From positions 1 through 12,067 of the forward strand of contig DATAZV010000259.1 of NCBI GenBank assembly GCA_036271855.1: DNA of 12,067 bases. Direction: 5' to 3'. Made by a program: the position numbers and the translations under genes. Below the pieces are notes generated by a model. It ran no database searches. It was not told the origin of the DNA and saw nothing but the letters and a program-made list of their open reading frames with translations. This document shows, piece after piece, positions 7,144 through 12,067 of this stretch (positions within the stretch are counted from its first letter, which is position 1; every line of letters starts with the position of its first letter). The DNA is from JAQGMJ01 sp036271855 (GTDB lineage Bacteria; Pseudomonadota; Gammaproteobacteria; Burkholderiales; JAEUOS01).

Positions 7144-8298
7144 CTACTGGATCAGTCGTCCGTCACCTCCCACCATGGTGACGTCGATCAGGCGCGTCCC
7201 TCCCGTATTGGAGGTGGCGTAATCGCGGCCCAGTTCGGACAGGGTGGCCTCCGGAATGGCCATCAGCGCGGTGCTGACGTCCTCGCGCCGCACGCTTTTT
7301 GCCGCCAGCCCGCGGCGCAAGGCCTCGACCATGGTCTTGGCGGCGATGAAGCCTTCGAGCGTCAGTTGCGAGGGGGGCTCGTCGCGGAACTTCTTCATCG
7401 CCCGCACGTGCTCGCGCACCACCGGCACCGACTCCTTTTGCGGGGTCGGCACCACCTGGGTGATCACCACCCCGCGCACCGCTTCCGGCCCGGCGAGTTC
7501 GAGCAGGGCGGTGCTGTTGACCAGGGACAGGGCGCCGACGGTGATGCCCAGCCGCTTGAAGGGAAATTCACGCACGAAATTGCCCACTACCGCGGTGTCG
7601 CCCAGGACGAACACCGCCTGCGGCCGCGCCGCCCGCACGATTTCCGCCGTCTGGCGGGCATCGCCGCCGATTTCCGCCAGGCTTGCCTCGCAACTGAGCT
7701 TGCGGCCGATCGCCGCCACCGCCGCGCGCACCGCGGCCAGGCTGGCCTTCTGGGCATCCCCCGGCGTGGCGACCACGCAAAAAGAGGTCAGGCCGAGGCC
7801 GCTGAAATAGCGCACCAGGCTTTGTGCCTCCTCGGCATAGCTGGCGCGCATGGTGCGGATCTGGCGCTGCCCGGCCAGGCCGGTGAGCGGGGCGAACACC
7901 ACCACGTTCTGCTTTTCGGCGATCCGTGTATCGGACAGGTTTTTCATGGTGGCGTCGCCGATGGCGCCGAACAGCACGTCGATGTGGCCCTCGCCGAGCA
8001 TCTCGCCGGCCACCCGGGCGACCTCCGCCGGCTTGCCGCCGCCGTCCTTCACCAGGTGGACGATCTTGCGGCCGTTGATCCCGCCCTCGCTGTTGACCAG
8101 GTCGAAATAGGTCTTCGCCCCGGCCACATAGTCGCGTCCGGCCTCGATCCAGGCCGGCGACTGGTCGACGATTTCCCCCACCACGATCTCATTGCCGGCG
8201 GCGCGCGCGCCCGCGCACGCGGCGGCCAGCGCCAGCATGCCGACTCCCCTGATGAAACTTTGCATAAAAGTGTTTGTTTTCTTCAATGCGGCCCTCAT
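7144..8298 (-). CDS. Orphan periplasmic substrate-binding protein, branched-chain amino acid (Peripla_BP_6) type
   Basis: Probable exported type I periplasmic binding protein of the LivK/amide-binding class. From ATG 8298 it is 384 residues with a signal peptide (core GMLALAAACAGA, likely cut after ARA, residue 33), then the family opening EIVVGEIVDQSPAWIEAG and the NSEGGINGRKI motif (69-79) found in nearly all LivK-like proteins. A second lobe follows (LTSFCVVATPGDAQKASLAAV...). ATG 8265 is an alternative giving a compact 22-residue signal peptide; neither has a strong ribosome-binding site (a GGGA lies 5 bases before 8298), and the GTG at 8403 would cross the promoter region. There is no permease or ATPase gene beside it, so the ligand is unknown. 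It lies between pstS and sixA, is transcribed toward pstS, and has its own Pho-box-like site, suggesting induction by phosphate limitation. Family assignment is firm; function is not. Confidence 0.85.
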   Translation of the reverse strand: MRAALKKTNTFMQSFIRGVGMLALAAACAGARAAGNEIVVGEIVDQSPAWIEAGRDYVAGAKTYFDLVNSEGGINGRKIVHLVKDGGGKPAEVARVAGEMLGEGHIDVLFGAIGDATMKNLSDTRIAEKQNVVVFAPLTGLAGQRQIRTMRASYAEEAQSLVRYFSGLGLTSFCVVATPGDAQKASLAAVRAAVAAIGRKLSCEASLAEIGGDARQTAEIVRAARPQAVFVLGDTAVVGNFVREFPFKRLGITVGALSLVNSTALLELAGPEAVRGVVITQVVPTPQKESVPVVREHVRAMKKFRDEPPSQLTLEGFIAAKTMVEALRRGLAAKSVRREDVSTALMAIPEATLSELGRDYATSNTGGTRLIDVTMVGGDGRLIQ

Positions 8299-8334
8299 TT
8301 GCGTCCCAGGGCCGGCCCTTCCGTTGGAGGCGCA

Positions 8335-8368
8335 AAGGTAAGATCGGCGCGTGACAGCGGGATGAATA
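8335..8368 (-). promoter_or_regulatory. Candidate PhoB-dependent promoter of the orphan binding-protein gene
   Basis: On the minus strand an 18-base Pho-box-like element reads TATTCAT (8368-8362), a 4-base spacer, CTGTCAC (8357-8351). The second unit is a perfect PhoB half-site. Ten bases further is TACCTT (8340-8335), a poor -10 (3 of 6), leaving a leader of about 30 bases to ATG 8298. The element is an inverted near-copy of the one serving sixA. Confidence 0.5.
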
Positions 8369-8413
8369 AGGATGAAATGAGGAGGGACCAATGACGCAGG
8401 CACCGGGAACCCG

Positions 8414-8447
8414 CATTCACCGCGCTGTCACCTGTGGCCGGTATAAC
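8414..8447 (+). promoter_or_regulatory. Candidate PhoB-dependent promoter of sixA
   Basis: CATTCAC (8414-8420) and CTGTCAC (8425-8431), separated by 4 bases, form an 18-base Pho box with 12 of 14 unit positions matching. Exactly 10 bases later is TATAAC (8442-8447), 5 of 6 to the -10 consensus. No -35 hexamer is visible at 17-base spacing (ACCGCG there), so the Pho box occupies the -35 position as in known PhoB-activated promoters. The start would be near 8454, about 22 bases before the sixA ATG. Confidence 0.65.
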
Positions 8448-8475
8448 CGCGCGGTCCCAACCCGAGGAGTAGTGG

Positions 8476-8952
8476 ATGAACCTGATCCTTTGGCGCCATG
8501 CCGAAGCAGAAGAAGGCAGGAACGACCTGAAGCGCGCCATCACCAAGCGCGGCCTGAAACAAGCCACGCTGGCGGCGGCCTGGCTGCACGCCAACCTGCC
8601 GCAGGGGGCGCGCATCCTGGTCAGCCCGGCGGTGCGCGCCCAGCAGACCGCGCAGGCCCTGACCCTGGATTTCGAGACCGCCGCCGCCCTGGCGCCGGAC
8701 AAGAACGTCGCCGACCTGCTGGCGGCGGTGGACTGGCCGCAGGGCAGCGACGCCAACGGAAAAGCCTCGGGAACGGTGCTGGTGGTCGGCCACCAGCCCA
8801 CCCTGGGTCAGGTGGCGGCCTTGCTGCTTTCCGGGGCGGAGGACGGTTGGAGCATCAAAAAGAGCGCCATCTGGTGGTTCACCGCCCGTACCCGGGAAGA
8901 CGAGGCTCGCACGGTGCTGCGCGCGGTCTGGTCACCCGAATTCGCCATGTAA
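8476..8952 (+). CDS. sixA: Phosphohistidine phosphatase SixA
   Basis: Small cytoplasmic histidine phosphatase of the RHG (phosphoglycerate mutase-like) superfamily that removes phosphate from phosphohistidine; in E. coli the known targets are ArcB and the nitrogen-PTS protein NPr. The 158-residue product has the catalytic LWRHAEAE (Arg7, His8), the conserved Arg54 in SPAVRAQQTA, and the second histidine His106 in VVGHQPTLG. The length and the absence of a lid domain fit SixA. ATG 8476 has AGGAG at 8465-8469, 6 bases upstream. It is divergent from the orphan binding-protein gene and 211 bases ahead of the olsB-like gene. A Pho-box-like promoter precedes it, which would place it in the phosphate-starvation response. 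The target protein here is unknown. Confidence 0.9.
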   Translation: MNLILWRHAEAEEGRNDLKRAITKRGLKQATLAAAWLHANLPQGARILVSPAVRAQQTAQALTLDFETAAALAPDKNVADLLAAVDWPQGSDANGKASGTVLVVGHQPTLGQVAALLLSGAEDGWSIKKSAIWWFTARTREDEARTVLRAVWSPEFAM

Positions 8953-9004
8953 CAAGGACAGGCCGGGCCGGCCCAGGCGCCGCTGCGGAGCCTGCCCCGG
9001 CCAG

Positions 9005-9024
9005 CCCCGCCCGACCCGGCGGGG
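9005..9024 (+). other. GC-rich hairpin downstream of sixA
   Basis: CCCCGCC (9005-9011) pairs with GGCGGGG (9018-9024) around a 6-base loop, within a very GC-rich stretch (8961-9030) that also contains imperfect GGCCGGG/CCCGGCC repeats. It begins about 50 bases after the sixA stop. No T-run follows, so intrinsic termination is doubtful; it may slow or partly end the sixA transcript before the separate promoter of the next gene. Confidence 0.35.
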
Positions 9025-9072
9025 AGGCCGAGGTATGGCACAATAACAGTATGACGGTGGCGTTTTTGTTGT

Positions 9073-9128
9073 TTGTTATCAAAGCTTCACGGACGCTTCA
9101 CCGATCGGTCATGCTGGCTGGGCAGGAT
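9073..9128 (+). promoter_or_regulatory. Candidate four-unit Pho box and promoter of the olsB-like gene
   Basis: Four 7-base units recur at 11-base period: TTGTTAT (9073-9079), GCTTCAC (9084-9090), GCTTCAC again (9095-9101) and CGGTCAT (9106-9112). Outer units match the PhoB half-site at 5 and 6 of 7; the two inner units are identical to each other but match at only the TCA(C) end. Ten bases after the last unit is CAGGAT (9123-9128), a weak -10 (3 of 6), then AAAGGAG and the ATG at 9164. Confidence 0.5.
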
Positions 9129-9163
9129 GCAGGCGGCATGGGCCAAAAAGAAAAGGAGTGCGC

Positions 9164-9991
9164 ATGAAGACACATCCCTGGCTGCAGGAATTGGTCACGA
9201 TCGATTCCGCTTCCGAAAAACCCGAGCCAAAAGCCCGGTTTGAACGGAAGGCCGCGGCAGGTTACACGCTCTCCCTGGCGTCCAGCGCGTCGGAGATCGC
9301 CGAGGCGCAGCGCCTGCGCTACAAGGTGTTCGCCGAGGAAATGGGCGCCAAGCTGGCGAGCGAGCCGAAAGCCGGCCAAGCCGGCTACGACGTCGATGAA
9401 TTCGACAAGTATTGCGAGCACCTGCTGGTGCGCAGCGAGGCCGACGGCAAGGTAGTGGGTACTTATCGCATGCTGCTGCCGGAAAACGCGCGGCGCATCG
9501 GCCGCCTGTATTGCGAGAGCGAATTCGACATATCGCGCCTGGCGCACCTGCGCAACTGCACGGTGGAGGCGGGCCGCTCCTGCGTGCACCGCGACCACCG
9601 CAACGGCCAGGTGATCATGGCTCTGTGGGCGGGGGTGACCCGCTACGTGCACCGCCAGGGCTACCAGTACCTGATCGGCTGCGCCAGCGTGGCGCTGCGC
9701 GACGGCGGGCACGGCGCGGCCAACCTGTATGCCTCGCTCAAGCCCGAGCAATTCGTCGCGCCGGAATACCGCGTCTTCCCGCGGGTGGAATTGCCGTGGG
9801 AAAAGCTGCGCACCCCGGACGCGCTGGTGGTGCCGGCCCTGATCAAGGGTTACCTGCGCCTGGGCGCGAAGATCGGCGGGCCGCCGGCCTGGGACCCCGA
9901 CTTCAACAGCGCCGACCTGTTCATTTTCCTGCCGATGAAGGAAATGAACCCGAAATACGCCAGGCATTTCGGGCTCAACGCCCTGAAATGA
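9164..9991 (+). CDS. OlsB-like GNAT N-acyltransferase (probable ornithine lipid synthesis)
   Basis: Belongs to the GNAT/COG3176 family ('hemolysin-like', Acetyltransf_5 type) whose best known member, OlsB, joins a 3-hydroxyacyl chain from acyl-ACP to ornithine to make lyso-ornithine lipid, a phosphorus-free membrane lipid precursor. The 275-residue product shows the family pattern: AQRLRYKVFAEEMGA (48-62), VDEFDKYCEHLLV (77-89), VVGTYRMLLPENA (97-109), YCESEFDISRL (116-126), the acyl-carrier binding stretch VEAGRSCVHRDHRNG (134-148), LIGCASVAL, and C-terminal LIKGYLRLGAKIGGPPAWDPDFNSADLFIFLP. ATG 9164 is chosen over the upstream GTG 9158 because AAAGGAG (9152-9158) sits 5 bases before it. No olsA-type acyltransferase is adjacent, so the second acylation must be encoded elsewhere. 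Family members can use other amino acids (glycine, glutamine, lysine), so ornithine is likely but not proven. The Pho-box-like array upstream supports a phosphate-starvation role. Confidence 0.75.
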   Translation: MKTHPWLQELVTIDSASEKPEPKARFERKAAAGYTLSLASSASEIAEAQRLRYKVFAEEMGAKLASEPKAGQAGYDVDEFDKYCEHLLVRSEADGKVVGTYRMLLPENARRIGRLYCESEFDISRLAHLRNCTVEAGRSCVHRDHRNGQVIMALWAGVTRYVHRQGYQYLIGCASVALRDGGHGAANLYASLKPEQFVAPEYRVFPRVELPWEKLRTPDALVVPALIKGYLRLGAKIGGPPAWDPDFNSADLFIFLPMKEMNPKYARHFGLNALK

Positions 9992-10005
9992 CGCACCGCA
10001 AAAGC

Positions 10006-10032
10006 CGGCGCTTTCTTATAAAGAAAGCGCCG
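10006..10032 (+). terminator. Stem-loop after the olsB-like gene
   Basis: A 12-bp stem (CGGCGCTTTCTT at 10006-10017 with 10021-10032) closes a 3-base loop, 14 bases after the TGA. Only CTTT follows, so by itself it is a weak terminator; it may stabilise the mRNA 3' end ahead of the stronger hairpin 20 bases on. Confidence 0.55.
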
Positions 10033-10052
10033 CTTTGAGCGGACCGCAAAGC

Positions 10053-10098
10053 AAAAAATCACCGGCCTCATTTATGTAAATGAGGCCGGTGATTTTTT
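10053..10098. terminator. Strong bidirectional terminator between convergent olsB-like and phoD genes
   Basis: A perfect 21-bp stem (10053-10073 with 10078-10098) around a 4-base ATGT loop, flanked by A6 on the left and T7 on the right. The core is GC-rich (CACCGGCCTC) and the ends give U-runs in both directions. It lies between the stop of the olsB-like gene (9991) and the stop of the convergent phosphatase gene (10146) and should end both. Confidence 0.93.
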
Positions 10099-10145
10099 TG
10101 ATTAAAAAGCGACGAAAAATCTAGGGTGTCGCAAGGCGGGCGGCC

Positions 10146-11723
10146 TCAAGCATGCCTGGGCGCCAGTTCCTGGGTCCATAGCGTGACGTTGTTCCAGTCC
10201 TTGAGCATCACCTTCATCGCGGCGGTTTTGGCGTCGATGGCGACTTCGCCGAAGAATTGCATGTCGGCGGAAGGCGGCAGGTTGGACTGGCCGGCGGCGG
10301 GCGCCTTGATGAACTTGAGTTCGGGGCCGAAGGTGTTGTCCAGCGGGTTCGGGCCGAAGGTGCCGGCGTGCAGCGGCCCGGAGACGAACTCCCAGAACGG
10401 GTCGAAGTCGGTGAACTGGGCGCGCGCCGGGTTGTAATAGTGCGCGGCGGTGTAGTGCACGTCGGCGGTGAGCCAGACGGTGTTGCGTACCTGGTTGTGC
10501 TTGATGAATTTGAGCACCTGGGCGATTTCCAGTTCGCGGCCCAGTGCCGGGCCGTCGCCGTTGGCGATGGCCTCGAACATCGGGCGGCCTTGCGCATCCT
10601 TGCCGTCGTCCACCAAGAGGCCGATGGGCATGTCGGCGGCGATCACTTTCCAGGTCGCCTTCGATGCTTTCAGCGCCTTGGTCAGCCAGGCGATCTGCGT
10701 GGCGCCGAGATAGGCCGACTCGGTATTGATTTCGCCCTGGCGGTTGTAGCTGTTGCCGCCGCGATAGCTGCGCATGTCGACCACGAACACGTCGAGCAGG
10801 GGGCCATAGGAGAATTGCCTGTACACCCGGCCGGACTCGTCGGCGCCATGCGGGCGCAGCGGGCCGTATTCCATGAAGGCGCGCTGGCCGTGCGCGGCCA
10901 GCAGGGCGATGTTTTTCTCGTGATAGCGCGCGTCCTTGGAGAGGTCCTTGGTCGGCGAGTAGTTGTTCAGTACCTCGTGGTCGTCCCATTGCCAGATTTG
11001 CGCGATCTCGCTGTTGAAGCGGCGTACGTTGGCGTCCATCAGGTTGTAGCGATGGTTGCCGCGATAGTCGTTGAGGGTTTCGGCGACTTTGGATTTTTCC
11101 TCGGTGGTGAGGTTTTTCCACACGCTGCCGTCGGGCATTTTCACTTCCGCCTGCACCACGCCGTCGGCATAGATGGTGTCGCCGCTGTGGATGAAAAAGT
11201 CCGGGTTTTGCGCGCGGATGGTTTCGTAGCACTTCATTCCGCCGGCTAGTTCGTTGATGCCCCAGCCCTGGCCGCAGGTGTCGCCGCTCCAGGCAAAGCG
11301 GATGTCGCGGCGGCCGGTGGGCGGGGTGCGGAAGTGGCCGGGCATCGGGGTGGAGAGGGCGCCGCCTTGCAGGTCTTCAAAGCTGACACGATAGAAAATG
11401 TCCTGGCCGGCGGGCAGGCCGGTCAGGTCCAGGCGCGCGGTGTAGTCGGTGTCTTCCAGCGCGTAGGGGCCGCGGATGCGCTGCGCGTTGCTGAAGGAAG
11501 AAGTGGTGGACCATTCGACCCACATGCGCGCCGCGCGGTCGCTGCGGCTCCAGACGATGCCGCGGCCGGCGCCCACGTCGCCCGACTGCACGCCGGAAAG
11601 GATCTGCGGGCGGGCGCGCTCGGAAGTGACGATGGCTGGCGCCTGGCCGAAGGCGGATGGCCCGATCAGCGGCAGCGCGAGCGCGGAGGAGGTCTGTAGA
11701 AAGCGGCGGCGGGACAAAGGCAT
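10146..11723 (-). CDS. phoD: PhoD-family alkaline phosphatase/phosphodiesterase, Tat-exported
   Basis: Extracytoplasmic phosphatase that frees phosphate from organic mono- and diesters; PhoD enzymes carry a Ca/Fe active site. The 525-residue precursor starts with a twin-arginine signal (SRRRFLQ, residues 4-10, then a hydrophobic stretch to about 26), then the PhoD N-terminal beta domain (about 40-135) and a metallophosphatase core. Visible candidate metal and catalytic residues are SGDTC (Asp148, Cys150), HSGDTIYAD (Asp182, Tyr185), WDDHEVLNNY (Asp248, His249) and TADVHYTAAHYY (Asp421, His423), all placed as in PhoD. ATG 11723 has AAGGAG about 5 bases upstream; the longer frame to 11789 runs through the Pho box and is rejected. 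It is convergent with the olsB-like gene and lies 83 bases downstream of ppx on the same strand. Confidence 0.93.
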   Translation of the reverse strand: MPLSRRRFLQTSSALALPLIGPSAFGQAPAIVTSERARPQILSGVQSGDVGAGRGIVWSRSDRAARMWVEWSTTSSFSNAQRIRGPYALEDTDYTARLDLTGLPAGQDIFYRVSFEDLQGGALSTPMPGHFRTPPTGRRDIRFAWSGDTCGQGWGINELAGGMKCYETIRAQNPDFFIHSGDTIYADGVVQAEVKMPDGSVWKNLTTEEKSKVAETLNDYRGNHRYNLMDANVRRFNSEIAQIWQWDDHEVLNNYSPTKDLSKDARYHEKNIALLAAHGQRAFMEYGPLRPHGADESGRVYRQFSYGPLLDVFVVDMRSYRGGNSYNRQGEINTESAYLGATQIAWLTKALKASKATWKVIAADMPIGLLVDDGKDAQGRPMFEAIANGDGPALGRELEIAQVLKFIKHNQVRNTVWLTADVHYTAAHYYNPARAQFTDFDPFWEFVSGPLHAGTFGPNPLDNTFGPELKFIKAPAAGQSNLPPSADMQFFGEVAIDAKTAAMKVMLKDWNNVTLWTQELAPRHA

Positions 11724-11755
11724 GCGTTCTCCTTGAAGGATGCGGGAAATCCGGC

Positions 11756-11789
11756 ATGGTTGGTCCGGCCGATGACAGCCGTGTGTCAC
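11756..11789 (-). promoter_or_regulatory. Candidate PhoB-dependent promoter of phoD
   Basis: On the minus strand GTGACAC (11789-11783) and a perfect CTGTCAT (11778-11772) are separated by 4 bases; a weak third unit, GTTTCGC (11800-11794), keeps the 11-base period. Ten bases after the last unit is AACCAT (11761-11756), a weak -10 (3 of 6). The predicted start near 11749 leaves a leader of about 26 bases including AAGGAG. The site lies between the ppx stop and the phoD start. Confidence 0.65.
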
Positions 11790-11806
11790 TGCCGCGAAAC
11801 ATGCGT

Positions 11807-12067
11807 TTAAGCGGCGATAGTCTCGGGCTGTGCCAGTTCGAAGCTGAAGGGGCGCGCCTCACCCAGGCCCTGCCAGTGCTTGATTTCCTGGTTCAGCGAA
11901 TACTCGGTCAGCGGGTGCTGGCGCAGCCAGGCCTGCTCGATGTCGAGCACCAGCTTATCGCTGTTGAGCGACAGGCGAACATCGGGCAAGTCCAGGTCCT
12001 GGCGGCTGCGGCAGAACAGGGCGGCCAGGCGCAGGCAGGCCACCGACAGCCATTCGCTGCGGCTGGT
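11807..12067 (-). CDS. ppx: Exopolyphosphatase Ppx/GppA, C-terminal fragment
   Basis: The last 86 residues of a gene that enters from the right edge; the frame is open to base 12067 and stops with TAA at 11809-11807. The sequence WLSVACLRLAALFCRSRQD, then LPDVRLSLNSDKLVLDIEQAWLRQHPL and IKHWQGLGEARPF, matches the C-terminal HD-like region of Ppx/GppA phosphatases, where a helical 'RLA.LF.RSR' segment precedes a small beta region. Ppx releases phosphate from the end of polyphosphate chains; GppA acts on pppGpp. The catalytic ASKHA domain lies outside the window, so the two cannot be separated fully, but ppx is favoured by the phosphate context. An in-frame GTG at 12043 is internal and not a start. 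Confidence 0.8.
   Translation of the reverse strand, partial: TSRSEWLSVACLRLAALFCRSRQDLDLPDVRLSLNSDKLVLDIEQAWLRQHPLTEYSLNQEIKHWQGLGEARPFSFELAQPETIAA

Noticed and set aside
8308..8319. 12-base palindrome AGGGCCGGCCCT in the leader of the orphan binding-protein gene
   Set aside because: Short GC palindromes of this kind are common in such GC-rich DNA and there is no second copy or context to suggest an operator.
9033..9055. TGGCAC near 9035 as a possible sigma-54 promoter
   Set aside because: The required TTGC element at the -12 position is absent at the right spacing.
8391..9167. 258-codon plus-strand frame with a very good Shine-Dalgarno (GGAGGG at 8381-8386) overlapping sixA
   Set aside because: The ribosome-site match is tempting, but the ORF runs out of frame through sixA, its translation looks like a shadow (Arg, Gly, Pro rich), and its start lies upstream of the predicted sixA transcription start. 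A short leader peptide remains possible but has no other support.

Overview
The window is about 12 kb of GC-rich DNA from a betaproteobacterium. The protein sequences and the combination pstSCAB-phoUBR, sixA, ppx suggest Burkholderiales, most likely an Oxalobacteraceae relative such as Herbaspirillum or Massilia. That placement rests on recognition only; no search was run. Coding density is high, there is no mobile element, tRNA, rRNA or CRISPR array, and no gene-free stretch exceeds about 210 bases.

Layout from left to right: the 3' end of a TerC-type membrane protein gene (+); a bidirectional terminator; then, all on the minus strand and read from right to left, pstS, pstC, pstA, pstB, phoU, phoB, phoR (6965 down to 287). 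This is the complete high-affinity phosphate transporter with its signalling proteins. Upstream of pstS lies an orphan periplasmic substrate-binding protein gene (-). Divergent from it is sixA (+, phosphohistidine phosphatase), followed by an OlsB-like GNAT N-acyltransferase gene (+, probably ornithine-lipid synthesis). A strong terminator separates this from a convergent Tat-exported PhoD-type alkaline phosphatase gene (-). The window ends in the C-terminal part of an exopolyphosphatase gene, ppx (-).

The genes share a phosphate theme: uptake (Pst), sensing and control (PhoU, PhoR, PhoB), release of phosphate from organic esters outside the cell (PhoD), polyphosphate hydrolysis (Ppx) and probably replacement of phospholipid by a phosphorus-free aminolipid (OlsB-like). 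Reading the intergenic regions, I find PhoB-box-like arrays (7-base units with 11-base period) ahead of five genes: pstS, the orphan binding protein, sixA, the olsB-like gene and phoD. At four of these the proximal unit ends exactly 10 bases before a candidate -10 hexamer, but only the sixA hexamer (TATAAC) is a good match. The two boxes in the sixA/binding-protein intergenic region are inverted copies, 15 of 18 bases identical. The main inference is that this is a Pho-regulon island including two less expected members: sixA and an orphan Peripla_BP_6-type protein.
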